Positions 16,631 to 24,434 of a stretch of DNA of 64,000 nt are shown here, piece by piece. Position 1 is the stretch's first letter; the number at the start of each line of letters is the position of its first letter. Made by a program: the position numbers and the translations under genes. The notes under the pieces were generated by a model, which saw only the letters and a program-made list of their open reading frames with translations, was not told the origin of the DNA and made no database searches. Source of the DNA: Sandaracinaceae bacterium (lineage in GTDB: Bacteria > Myxococcota_A > Polyangia > Polyangiales > Sandaracinaceae); the NCBI GenBank assembly GCA_019637095.1, contig JAHBWG010000007.1, positions 1 through 64,000 on the forward strand. The letters run 5' to 3'.

Positions 16631-17992
16631 TCAGGACGGATCGACGGCGGGGAGGACCGAGACGCGGGCGGGCGCGCGGCCTTCGTAGGTGCGGAACACC
16701 CAGAGCGCCGCGAGGACCAGGAGCGTGGTCGGGACGGCGAAGAGGAGCTTCAGGCCCCACACGACCTCGGCGCTCGGGGCCACGCTCTCTTCGTACCCGA
16801 TCAGCGTGAGGCCCAGGCCCACGCCCGCGGCGGCGCCGGCGACGGCGAGCTTGCGCGTGAACGTGGCGAAGCCGGCGAAGAGGCCCTCGCGGCGCTCGCC
16901 GTGGCGCGCCGCGTCGAGGTCGGTGACGTCGGCGGTGAGCGCGGCGAGCTGCATCCAGAAGCCGACGTTCGCGGCGCCGGAGAAGACCATGACCATGACG
17001 AGGCCGAGGTAGTCGCCGGGGCCGACGACGAACACGCTCGAGAACGCGAGCGCGGACAGGCCCAGGCCCAGGCGGAACGCGGTGGGCTTGCCGTAGCGCA
17101 AGACGACGCGCGTCCAGAGCGGGTAGGACGCGATCGCGGCGAGCGCGTTGATCACGAACGCGCCGAGGTGCACCGCCGGGTCGTGCGCCTGCATCACGTG
17201 CTCGAGCACGTAGAGCACCATCGCGTTGACGAACGCGAGGGCGACCGCGGCGAGCGCGCTCGCCCCGAGCAGCGCGCGGAACGGGGCGTTGGCGCGCAGC
17301 GCGGCGAACACGTCGCGGAGCGGGATCTCGCGCGGCGGCGGGACGTCGCGGTCCTCGCGAGTGCCCGCCCACGTGAAGAGCAGCGCGCCGAGCGCGACGA
17401 TCGCGACGAGGCCGCCGGCGAGCCGGAACGCGCCGCGCGCGATCGACGGGTCGGCGCCCTCGTCGGCCGCGCCCGCGATCATCAAGAGGGCGATCGGGAG
17501 CAAGAGGCCGAGCAGATCACCGACGTTGCCGAGCTGCTCGCGCGCCGCGGCGAAGCGCGTGCGGCCCTCGGCGTCGCGGGCGAGCTCGGGCAGGAGCGAG
17601 AGCACGGGGACCTGCACGACCGTGCGCGCGGTGAAGAGCACGAGCAGCGACGCGGTGAGCCAAGCGGCGAGCGCGCCGCCCTCGAGGCCTTCGGGCGGGC
17701 TCATCAGCGCGGCGAACGCGAGCGCGACGGGGATCGCGCCGATCAACACGTACGGGCGGCGGCGGCCGGCGCGCCAGCGCGTGCGATCGGAGAGGCGGCC
17801 CATGCCCAGGCTCGCGATCGCGTCCCAGCCGAGGGCGACCGCGAGGCCGGCGCTCACCCACAGCGGCGCGAGACCGGCGACGTCCGTGTAGAACACGAAG
17901 AGGTGCACGCCGATCGCCGTGCCGACGACGTTGTCGGCGAGGCCCGAGAGGCCGAAGGACCAGCGCGTGCGCGCGTTCGAGGAGCTCGTCAT
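16631..17992 (-). CDS. MFS transporter of the GPH (sugar:cation symporter) type
   Basis: A 453-residue protein with about 12 membrane segments. The N-terminus (SFGLSGLADNVVGTAIGVHL, then LFVFYTDVAGL) and the loop after helix 2 (GRLSDRTRWRAGRRRPYVLIG) are characteristic of the glycoside-pentoside-hexuronide:cation symporter family related to MelB. Members move sugars or other small molecules with Na+ or H+ across the inner membrane; the substrate cannot be read from sequence. ATG 17992 overlaps the stop of the upstream envelope gene by 1 nt (TGATG), so the two are one operon transcribed leftward. Confidence 0.85.
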   Translation of the reverse strand: MTSSSNARTRWSFGLSGLADNVVGTAIGVHLFVFYTDVAGLAPLWVSAGLAVALGWDAIASLGMGRLSDRTRWRAGRRRPYVLIGAIPVALAFAALMSPPEGLEGGALAAWLTASLLVLFTARTVVQVPVLSLLPELARDAEGRTRFAAAREQLGNVGDLLGLLLPIALLMIAGAADEGADPSIARGAFRLAGGLVAIVALGALLFTWAGTREDRDVPPPREIPLRDVFAALRANAPFRALLGASALAAVALAFVNAMVLYVLEHVMQAHDPAVHLGAFVINALAAIASYPLWTRVVLRYGKPTAFRLGLGLSALAFSSVFVVGPGDYLGLVMVMVFSGAANVGFWMQLAALTADVTDLDAARHGERREGLFAGFATFTRKLAVAGAAAGVGLGLTLIGYEESVAPSAEVVWGLKLLFAVPTTLLVLAALWVFRTYEGRAPARVSVLPAVDPS

Positions 17993-19023
17993 CACAGGCC
18001 TCCGAGGTCGTAGTCGAGCGCGACTCCGCCGAGGATCGTGGCCTCGCCGGCACGAAAGACGTGGTGCGTGTAGCCGCCGCCGCGCACGAAGATCGTCAGG
18101 CCGCTCAGCGCCGGGTCGATGCGCTCCCAGCTGAGCATCGCGATCGGCCCGAGCTGGTGGCCGACGTAGCCGGACGCCGGCACGTGGCGCACGTCGTCGT
18201 AGGCGCCGACGCGCAGCAGGAGGTCGCTCGCGCAGCGCACCTCGAGCCCGAGGAACGCGCTGTTCGTGAGCACGAGGTCTTCGCGCGCGAGCACGAGGTC
18301 GTGCTTCATCGAGTAGTAGTAGGGCGCGTCGCCGAGCGCGACGTAGGTGAGGCCGAGCTCGCTCGCGAAGAGCAGGCGTACGCCGTCGCCGAGGCCGATC
18401 GCGCCTTGCAGCGTGACGCTGCCGCCCGCGAAGAGGCCGCGCGCCGAGCCGCCCTGCGCGCCGGGCAGCGCCTCGCCGCGCACGTCGTCGTCGTAGCTCG
18501 TGAGCCCGTAGTGGCCGGCGGCGTTCATCCCGATCGGCCACACGCCCGCGCCCATCACCTCGCCGCGCAGGACCAGGAACGAGAACGGCGCGAGCTCCAC
18601 GAACCCACCGCCGATCGCGTAGACGGGCGAGACGAACGACGTGGCGCCGCCCTGCAGGTGCGCGCCGTCGAAGAAGAGATCGCGCTGGTCGCCGAGGGGC
18701 GCGCGCACGCTGAGGTCGAAGCGGTGCTCGGCGCCCATCGGGTTGAGCAGCGCGATCAGGCGCTGGTGGGCCACCACGCGGACGGTCGACGGCGCCTCGG
18801 CGGGCGCGGGGCTCGCGGGCTGGCCGGCGGCCGCCGCCTCGTCGGTGCGCGGCGCGCGTGGCCCCGGCCGCGCGGCGGCGAGAGGGCTCGGCGCGCGCGG
18901 CGTGTCGGCCGCGTACGCCACGCGGGCGGCCTCGCCGTCCTGCGCGCTAGCCGCGGCCGGCGCGAGCGCGAGCGCCGCCGAGACGCGCAGGGCCAGGAGT
19001 GCTCGGAGGTGATGGGGTCGCAT
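17992..19023 (-). CDS. Exported beta-rich envelope protein, unknown family
   Basis: A 343-residue protein from ATG 19023. Residues 1-28 form a signal peptide ending near ASAQDG, followed by a Pro/Ala-rich linker (about 40-85). From about residue 95 the alternating hydrophobic and aromatic strands (RFDLSVRAPLGDQRDLFFDG, ILGGVALDYDLGGL at the end) and glycine turns suggest a 12-14 strand outer-membrane or periplasmic barrel. It is coupled to the transporter gene downstream, so it may assist uptake of the same substrate. GGAGGG precedes the ATG, but a -24/-12-like element at the same place would exclude it from the transcript. Confidence 0.68.
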   Translation of the reverse strand: MRPHHLRALLALRVSAALALAPAAASAQDGEAARVAYAADTPRAPSPLAAARPGPRAPRTDEAAAAGQPASPAPAEAPSTVRVVAHQRLIALLNPMGAEHRFDLSVRAPLGDQRDLFFDGAHLQGGATSFVSPVYAIGGGFVELAPFSFLVLRGEVMGAGVWPIGMNAAGHYGLTSYDDDVRGEALPGAQGGSARGLFAGGSVTLQGAIGLGDGVRLLFASELGLTYVALGDAPYYYSMKHDLVLAREDLVLTNSAFLGLEVRCASDLLLRVGAYDDVRHVPASGYVGHQLGPIAMLSWERIDPALSGLTIFVRGGGYTHHVFRAGEATILGGVALDYDLGGL

Positions 19024-19036
19024 GCTGCCCACCCTC

Positions 19037-19052
19037 CGCACGCCCCTTGCCA
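19037..19052 (-). promoter_or_regulatory. Possible sigma-54 promoter for the envelope-transporter operon
   Basis: On the minus strand TGGCAAGGGGCGTGC differs from TGGCACG-N4-TTGC at two positions, with GG and GC correctly spaced. The predicted start of transcription is near 19026, 3 nt before the ATG at 19023. Confidence 0.35.
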
Positions 19053-19147
19053 GCGCGTCCGAGCCCAGGATTCATGGGCGCAGCGCGCCGCCGAGCGCGG
19101 CCGCGAGCCAGCCGCCGCCCACCCGCGTGCAGCCCGCTGCACGCAGG

Positions 19148-19209
19148 GGGGACGATCCTCGTCATTCGTCATTGTCCGCGAGAAAGACGAAATGACGAGG
19201 ATCGTCCCC
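19148..19209. repeat. Palindromic element, copy 1
   Basis: A 19-bp arm, GGGGACGATCCTCGTCATT (19148-19166), is repeated as a perfect inverted copy at 19191-19209 around a 24-nt centre. The same arms recur at 20709-20769 in the other flank of the MoaD/BNR gene pair. It could be a REP- or MITE-like mobile palindrome. Confidence 0.8.
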
Positions 19210-19254
19210 TCGACCTGTGACACGAGGCGCGTTCTGGTCGTACGCTCGCCGGCG

Positions 19255-19533
19255 ATGGCGCGGGTCGAGCTCACGCGACACCTCCACACGTTCTTCCCGC
19301 AGCTCGAGGGCATGGACCTCGAGCTCGACGCGGCGACGGTGGCCGACGTGGTGAAGGCGCTCGAGGAGCGCGCGCCGGGCATCGCGTTCTACCTCTGCGA
19401 CGAACGCGGCCGGCTGCGCCGCCACGTCAACGTGTTCGTCGACGAGGAGATGATCGCGGACCGGACCCGCCTGAAGGACCGCGTGGGACCGAGCTCGCGC
19501 GTGCTCATCGTGCAGGCGCTCAGCGGAGGATAG
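19255..19533 (+). CDS. MoaD/ThiS-family ubiquitin-like protein
   Basis: A 92-residue beta-grasp protein: VELTRHLHTFFPQLEG at the start, VADVVKALEERAPGIAFYL in the middle, VNVFVDEEMIADR near the end, and a C-terminal Gly-Gly (QALSGG). MoaD/ThiS proteins carry sulfur as a C-terminal thiocarboxylate for molybdopterin, thiamine or other sulfur transfers. No E1-like adenylating enzyme is encoded nearby. It sits 9 bp from a BNR-repeat gene, a pairing that I recall as recurrent in bacteria but without a settled function. TACGCT (19241-19246) ends 8 nt before the ATG, predicting a leaderless mRNA. Confidence 0.87.
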   Translation: MARVELTRHLHTFFPQLEGMDLELDAATVADVVKALEERAPGIAFYLCDERGRLRRHVNVFVDEEMIADRTRLKDRVGPSSRVLIVQALSGG

Positions 19534-19542
19534 GAGGCGACG

Positions 19543-20703
19543 ATGCGAGCCTGGGTCGGGACCCGCAAGGGGACTTTCGTGATCGAGAAGGTCGGCGGCG
19601 CGTGGCGGCCGCGCCTCGCGGGGCACGCGGGGATGGGCGTGAACTACGTCGCGCCCGACCCGGGGACGGGCACGCTGTGGGCGGCGCTCGGCCACGGCCA
19701 CTGGGGCGCAAAGCTCTCGCGCTCCGACGACGGCGGCGCGAGCTGGCGCGACGCGTCGCAGATCAAGTACCCACAGGACGCGCGACACCTCGTCCCGCCC
19801 CCGCCGAGCGAGGACCCGGAGGCGGCGAGCGGGCCGGTGGTGATCCAGCCGGCCACGCTGCTCAAGCTGTGGGTGCTCGCGTTCGGACCCGGACGGATCT
19901 ACGTCGGGACGATCCCGGGCGGCCTGTTCACGAGCGACGACGACGGCGGGCACTTCGCGCTCAACCGGCCGCTGTGGAGCCACGAGTCGCGCGGGGGAGA
20001 CCTGTTCGAGGGCGAAGGCTCGGGGACGACGCACTGGTTCGGCACGCCGGCCGCGGCGGACACCGGCGAGTTCGCGCCGGGCATCCACTCGATCGCGGTC
20101 GACCCGAAGGACCCGCAGCGCGTGCTCGTCGCGATCTCGACCGCGGGCGTGCTCGAGACGACCGACGGCGGCGCGTCGTGGCGCTCGCGCAACCGCGGGA
20201 TGCTCAACGACTACCTGCCGGACCCCGCCGCGGAGTGGGGGCACGATCCGCACTTCGTCACGCTCAGCGCGAACCACCCCGAGCACGTCTGGCAGCAGAA
20301 CCACTCGGGCGTCTTCTACAGCGACGACGGCGCGGCGAGCTGGCGCAAGGTCAGCGACCCCGACCGCGGCGTTCACTTCGGCTTCCCGATCGCCGCCGAC
20401 GCGGACGACGGCCGCACCGCGTGGGTCGTGCCGGGCAAGTCCGACGCGGCGCGCATGACGATCGACGGCGCGCTCTTCGTCGCGCGCACGAGCGACGGCG
20501 GCCAGAGCTGGGAGCCGCTGCGCGAGGGGCTCCCGCAAGCGAACGCGTACGACGTCGTCTACCGCCACGCGCTCGATCACCAGCGCGGCTGCCTCGCCTT
20601 CGGCAGCACGACGGGCAACCTCTACGTCAGCGAGGACCGCGGCGATCGCTGGGCGTGCGCCGCGACGAACCTCCCGCCGATCTACAGCGTGCGCTGGGGC
20701 TAA
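19543..20703 (+). CDS. BNR/Asp-box repeat beta-propeller protein (sialidase-like fold)
   Basis: A 386-residue protein starting MRAWVGTRKGTFVIEK. At least six Asp-box repeats are visible (SDDGGASWRD, SDDDGGHF, TTDGGASWRS, SDDGAASWRK, TSDGGQSWEP, SEDRGDRW), as in six-bladed propellers of the exo-alpha-sialidase/sortilin VPS10 type. The arginine triad and other catalytic residues of sialidases are not apparent, so hydrolase activity is doubtful. There is no signal peptide, so it is cytoplasmic, which fits its neighbour, the MoaD-like protein. GGAGG 7-8 nt upstream supports ATG 19543. Confidence 0.82.
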   Translation: MRAWVGTRKGTFVIEKVGGAWRPRLAGHAGMGVNYVAPDPGTGTLWAALGHGHWGAKLSRSDDGGASWRDASQIKYPQDARHLVPPPPSEDPEAASGPVVIQPATLLKLWVLAFGPGRIYVGTIPGGLFTSDDDGGHFALNRPLWSHESRGGDLFEGEGSGTTHWFGTPAAADTGEFAPGIHSIAVDPKDPQRVLVAISTAGVLETTDGGASWRSRNRGMLNDYLPDPAAEWGHDPHFVTLSANHPEHVWQQNHSGVFYSDDGAASWRKVSDPDRGVHFGFPIAADADDGRTAWVVPGKSDAARMTIDGALFVARTSDGGQSWEPLREGLPQANAYDVVYRHALDHQRGCLAFGSTTGNLYVSEDRGDRWACAATNLPPIYSVRWG

Positions 20704-20708
20704 CAGGT

Positions 20709-20769
20709 GGGGACGATCCTCGTCATCTCGCCATTCCCTTCGAATGACGAAATGACGAGGATCGTCCCC
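20709..20769. repeat. Palindromic element, copy 2
   Basis: An 18-bp arm (20709-20726) matches an inverted copy at 20752-20769 around a 25-nt centre and is identical to the arms of copy 1 at 19148-19209, while the centre differs. It lies between two convergent genes, 6 bp after one stop and 5 bp before the other, so it may also serve as a bidirectional transcript end. Confidence 0.8.
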
Positions 20770-20773
20770 GCTG

Positions 20774-21922
20774 CTACGGGCGACGGCAGCCGATGCGCTC
20801 GGTGGCCACGACCACGTCGTCGTAGAGGATCGTCTGCGCGTCCGAGACGGTGAGGCCGCGCGCCTCCATCTCGGCGCGCCGGCGCGCGCTCGAGTCGCGC
20901 TCGTAGTAGGCGTCGAGGAAGAAGCTCTTGAAGCGGACGTCGGCGTCCGTGCGGAAGTCGAAGCCTTCGAAGGGCTCGGGCGGGGTGCACGCGGAGAACT
21001 CGCAGCCGCCGGTGTGGAAGCGGTCGCGCAGCCACGTGCCGTCGGGGTGCCCGGGGCGGTAGTCGCCGACGAGGACGTCGTCGATCCAGAACGCGAGCGC
21101 GCCATCGCTCATCCCGGGCGTGTTCGCGCGGGCGTGCACCTCGACGCAGAACCAGCGGTCGCGCGGGAACGCGGACTGGCCCGGCGGGCGGAAGACGTTG
21201 CCGTAGTGGTACGTGCTGCCTTGATCGCCAGCGCAACCGGGCACCGCCGTGCCGTCGTTGCAGCGACCCGAGCGCATCTGGTGCCAGTACACGTAGAAAT
21301 TGAAGTTGTCCTCGACGTCGGTGTCGAAGTCGAACCAGAACCCCTGATCACCGGGCGGCACGGTGTTGGCGCGGCCGCTCCCGTCCCAGCTCGGCGTCCC
21401 CGCGCCCATCCGCACCCAGTGGTGCGGGTTCGGCGCGAGCTCGGGGAAGCGCACGTGGAAGCGCCACCAGATCGCGTCGACGCGCTCGTGCGCCACCCTC
21501 GTCGAGGACGAGATGTACATGTCCTCGTCGAGGTGCGCGCGCGTGACGGTGGAGCGCAGGTAGCGCGAGCCCGCGTGCGCCGCCGCCGCGTCCGTCTCGA
21601 GGTGGAGGTAGCGCGTGTCGGCGCGCGGCGCGTCCCAGCGCCCCCAACCGTCCTCGAAGTCGTCGAAGAAGAGCACCGACGGGTGGTCCGCGAGGCCCAC
21701 GTCGCCCGGGTGCCGCGCGCTCAGCGAGCCGGCCGGTGGGCCTCCGTCGGGCGGCGGCGGCGCCGCGCCGTCGCCCAGCCCCGCGTCGCGCGCGCCGCCG
21801 TCGCCCGAGGGCGCGGCGGCGTCCGCGCGCGCGGCGGCGTCGGGCGAGAGGCCCGCGTCGGCGGCGGGCGTTCCGTCGCATGCGGTGAGCGAGAGCGCGA
21901 GGAAGAGGGCGAAGCGACGCAT
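20774..21922 (-). CDS. Secreted lipoprotein with lectin/lyase-like jelly-roll domain
   Basis: A 382-residue protein with a lipobox (LALSLTACDG, Cys15) and a long Asp/Ala/Gly/Pro linker (about 18-70). The mature domain (about 80-350) opens with VLFFDDFEDGWGRWD and contains YISSSTRVAHERVDAIWWRF, FWFDFDTDVEDNFNFYVY and WFCVEVHARANTPGMSDGAL. This resembles concanavalin-like sheets of polysaccharide lyases or LamG-type binding proteins, where the WFCVE...W pattern is common. It probably acts on or binds a glycan at the cell surface; activity is not shown. TAGAGT (21931-21936, minus) predicts a leaderless transcript. Confidence 0.72.
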   Translation of the reverse strand: MRRFALFLALSLTACDGTPAADAGLSPDAAARADAAAPSGDGGARDAGLGDGAAPPPPDGGPPAGSLSARHPGDVGLADHPSVLFFDDFEDGWGRWDAPRADTRYLHLETDAAAAHAGSRYLRSTVTRAHLDEDMYISSSTRVAHERVDAIWWRFHVRFPELAPNPHHWVRMGAGTPSWDGSGRANTVPPGDQGFWFDFDTDVEDNFNFYVYWHQMRSGRCNDGTAVPGCAGDQGSTYHYGNVFRPPGQSAFPRDRWFCVEVHARANTPGMSDGALAFWIDDVLVGDYRPGHPDGTWLRDRFHTGGCEFSACTPPEPFEGFDFRTDADVRFKSFFLDAYYERDSSARRRAEMEARGLTVSDAQTILYDDVVVATERIGCRRP

Positions 21923-22051
21923 CGCGGGTCACTCTAGCGCAGACGGGCTCATCGCTTCTCGCGAGTCGCGCTCGACCCCGAGCTGCGCACCGCGTGCAGC
22001 GGATTGCACGCTCGGCTCGCGACGGCCCACCGCGTCGTGGCGCGCCGCGCT

Positions 22052-22067
22052 CGGCACGCCGACTGCT
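22052..22067 (+). promoter_or_regulatory. Possible sigma-54 promoter for the acyltransferase gene
   Basis: CGGCACGCCGACTGCT matches the -24/-12 consensus except T1 and T12, with GG at 22053-22054 and GC at 22065-22066. The predicted start of transcription is about 22078, 3 nt before ATG 22081. No Shine-Dalgarno sequence is present. Confidence 0.45.
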
Positions 22068-22080
22068 CTCGTGCTCGGGC

Positions 22081-22755
22081 ATGACCCGCTCCGACCTCCC
22101 CTACCGCCTCTGGATGGCCACCCTGCGCGCGCTGCTCCGCGTGCTGCTCCACGGTGGCTACCGGCTCTCGATCGAGGGCGCCGCGCGCGTCCCGCGCGAG
22201 GGCGGCGTGCTCGTCGTCGCGAACCACGTCGCCTTCCACGACTGGATGTTCGTCGGCGCCGCGCTCGGTCGCCCGCCGCGCTTCGTGATGCACCAGCACC
22301 ACTTCCAGTACCGGCTGCTGCGCATGTTCTTCGAGGCGTGCCGCGTGATCCCGATCGCGCCGCGGAAGGAGGACCCGTCGCGCCTCGACGCCGCGCTCGA
22401 CGCGATCGAGCGCGCGCTCGCGGCGGGCGAGCTCGTCGTGATCTTCCCCGAAGGGAACATGAGCCCGGACGGAAGGCTGCACGCGCTGAGGCCGGGGCTC
22501 GAGCGCATCGTCGCGCGGTGCCCGGTGCCCGTCGTGCCGATCGGGATCGCGGGCCTCTTCGGGAGCTGGCTGAGCCGCGCGCACGGCGCGCCGATGAGCG
22601 GACGGCCGCGCCGCCTGCGCGCGCGCGTCCGCGTCCGCTTCGGCGAGCCCATCGCCCCCGCGCGCGTGAGCCTCGCGTCGGTCCGCGCGGCGCTGCTCGA
22701 GCTCGCCGAGACGAGCGACGCGACCGAGCCCTGCGGCGCCCCCGCCCTCGCGTGA
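22081..22755 (+). CDS. 1-acyl-sn-glycerol-3-phosphate acyltransferase family (PlsC-like)
   Basis: A 224-residue protein with the acyltransferase catalytic motif NHVAFHD (about residues 53-59; NHxxxxD form), the substrate motif FPEGNMSPDG (about 123-132) and the later VPVVPIGIAG. PlsC enzymes transfer an acyl group from acyl-ACP or acyl-CoA to lysophosphatidate at the inner membrane. A hydrophobic N-terminal helix (LWMATLRALLRVLLHGG) fits membrane association. It may instead acylate another lipid or secondary metabolite. A predicted CoA-dependent acyltransferase gene follows 40 bp downstream. Confidence 0.85.
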   Translation: MTRSDLPYRLWMATLRALLRVLLHGGYRLSIEGAARVPREGGVLVVANHVAFHDWMFVGAALGRPPRFVMHQHHFQYRLLRMFFEACRVIPIAPRKEDPSRLDAALDAIERALAAGELVVIFPEGNMSPDGRLHALRPGLERIVARCPVPVVPIGIAGLFGSWLSRAHGAPMSGRPRRLRARVRVRFGEPIAPARVSLASVRAALLELAETSDATEPCGAPALA

Positions 22756-22795
22756 TCGGGCGTGCTCGCCGTGCAGACGTGCGTATCTGCCCTGC

Positions 22796-23602
22796 ATGGA
22801 GCAGCTCAGGGGGTGGCGCCGGGTGGCCAGCGCGATCTGGAGCGCGCCGAGCGATCCGCAGATCTACGGGAGCCTCGACGTCGAGGCGACGGCGCTCGTG
22901 CGGTTCGTCGAGCGCGTCCGGGCCGCCGGGCACCACGTCACGCCGACGCACCTGGTGGGTCGGGCGGTCGCGCGCGCGCTCGCCGCGGTGCCGGACCTCA
23001 ACGTGCGGATCCTCGGCACGCGCGCGATCCGGCGGCGGAGCGTCGACATCTTCTTCATCACCGCGATCAAGAGCGGCCACGACCTCTCGGGAGTGAAGGT
23101 GCGCGGGGTCGACTCGCGCAGCGCCATCGACGTCGCGGCCGAGCTCGCGTCCCGCGCGGAGCGCCTGCGGGCGGGGCGCGATCCGGAGTTCGCGCGCACC
23201 AAGGCGATGACGGATCGGCTCCCGCGGCCGCTCTTGCGCCTCGCCCTCGGGGCGACCCGCCTCGTCACCGAGACGCTCGACCTCGACGTCCCGCCGCTCG
23301 GCCTGCACGCGAACCCGTTCGGCAGCGCGATGATCACCAGCGTCGGCATGTTCGGCCTGCCGCAGGGGTACGCGCCGATCGCGTGGCTCTACGGGGTGCC
23401 GCTCGTGGTGCTGGTCGGCGAGATCGAAGAGCGCGCGGTCGTCGTCGATCACCAGGTCGTCGCGCGGCCGGTGCTCCCGCTCGGGGCCACGATCGACCAC
23501 CGCTTCGTCGACGGCTGGCACGTGAGCAAGGCCGTCGCGAGCCTGCGCGAGTACCTCGCGGCGCCGGAGCGCTTCGAGCCCCGACCCGAAGAGAGCGGCT
23601 GA
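22796..23602 (+). CDS. Stand-alone 2-oxoacid dehydrogenase-type acyltransferase (E2 catalytic domain)
   Basis: A 268-residue protein with the E2/chloramphenicol-acetyltransferase fold. The catalytic motif DHRFVDG is present near residue 232, and GSAMITSVGMFGLPQGYAPI matches the conserved core of E2 acyltransferases. It has no lipoyl domain and no E1/E3-binding domain, so it cannot work as a normal complex subunit. Such stand-alone forms probably transfer acyl groups from CoA to a small acceptor. TATCTG (22784-22789) directly precedes the ATG, predicting a leaderless transcript. It begins 40 bp after the PlsC-like gene. Confidence 0.85.
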   Translation: MEQLRGWRRVASAIWSAPSDPQIYGSLDVEATALVRFVERVRAAGHHVTPTHLVGRAVARALAAVPDLNVRILGTRAIRRRSVDIFFITAIKSGHDLSGVKVRGVDSRSAIDVAAELASRAERLRAGRDPEFARTKAMTDRLPRPLLRLALGATRLVTETLDLDVPPLGLHANPFGSAMITSVGMFGLPQGYAPIAWLYGVPLVVLVGEIEERAVVVDHQVVARPVLPLGATIDHRFVDGWHVSKAVASLREYLAAPERFEPRPEESG

Positions 23603-23645
23603 TCGACCGCTGGCGGCGCGGCGGCGCGGTGTCAGAACGTGAGGC

Positions 23646-24434
23646 ATGACGCCGGAGCAGCAGCGCGAGGTCTGGGCCTCGCTCGACCGCGAGCACCTCG
23701 CGCGCGTAGCGCGGTCGGGGCCCTCGCCGGTGTTCGCGACGATCAGCGGCGCGCACCTCTACGGCTTCGCGTCGGCGGACAGCGACGTCGATCTGCGCGG
23801 CGCGTTCCTGCTGCCGGCGGCGGCGTTGTTGGGCCTCTACCCGCCGGCCGAGACGATCACCGTCGAGGACGACACGACCGTCGAGCTCGACTGGGTCGCG
23901 CACGACCTCCGCAAGTTCGCGCGCATGATGACGAGCCACAACGGCTACGTGCTCGAGCAGCTGTACTCCCCGCTCGTGGTGGTCGCGACGTCCGCCCACG
24001 AGGAGCTCATGGCGCTCGGGCGCGGGTGCGTGACGCGGCCGCTCGTGAAGCACTACCTCGGCTTCGCGCGCGGCCGGCGCGAGCGTCTGCGCGAGCCGGA
24101 GCCGACGGTGAAGCACGCGCTCTACGCCTACCGAGTGCTGCTCACCGGCATCCACGCGATGCACACAGGCGAGATCGTGGCGAACGTCGGCGTGCTCAAC
24201 GAGCGCTTCCGGATCGCCGCGATCGACGAGCTCGTGGCGCGCAAGCGCGGCGCCCAGGAGGCGACGCGCCTCGACCCACGCGAGCTCGACGCGCACCAGG
24301 CGGCGCTCGATCGGCTGGAGCGCGAGCTCTACGAGGCGCACGCCGCGAGCCAGCTGCCCGAGGAGCCGACGAGCGCTGCCGCCCTCGACGACTTCGTGGT
24401 GCGCGTGCGGCTCGAGGCGAGCGGCGGACGATGA
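23646..24434 (+). CDS. DNA polymerase beta-like nucleotidyltransferase (RlaP/YcgL-like), first of pair
   Basis: A 262-residue protein. The minimal nucleotidyltransferase core is SGAHLYGFASADSDVDLRGA (about residues 36-55), with the G-x-x-x-x-G and D-x-D metal-binding signature, followed by VELDWVAHDLRKF, which carries the third acidic residue. The C-terminal half is helical (KHALYAYRVLLTGIHAMHTG), as in the COG3541 family named RlaP in predicted RNA-repair contexts. It overlaps the next gene by 4 nt (ATGA), and that gene encodes a paralogous enzyme. The substrate is unknown. Confidence 0.85.
   Translation: MTPEQQREVWASLDREHLARVARSGPSPVFATISGAHLYGFASADSDVDLRGAFLLPAAALLGLYPPAETITVEDDTTVELDWVAHDLRKFARMMTSHNGYVLEQLYSPLVVVATSAHEELMALGRGCVTRPLVKHYLGFARGRRERLREPEPTVKHALYAYRVLLTGIHAMHTGEIVANVGVLNERFRIAAIDELVARKRGAQEATRLDPRELDAHQAALDRLERELYEAHAASQLPEEPTSAAALDDFVVRVRLEASGGR

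Noticed and set aside
22081-23602. Biosynthetic gene cluster around the acyltransferases
   Set aside because: Only two small acyltransferase genes with no synthase, carrier protein or export gene nearby.
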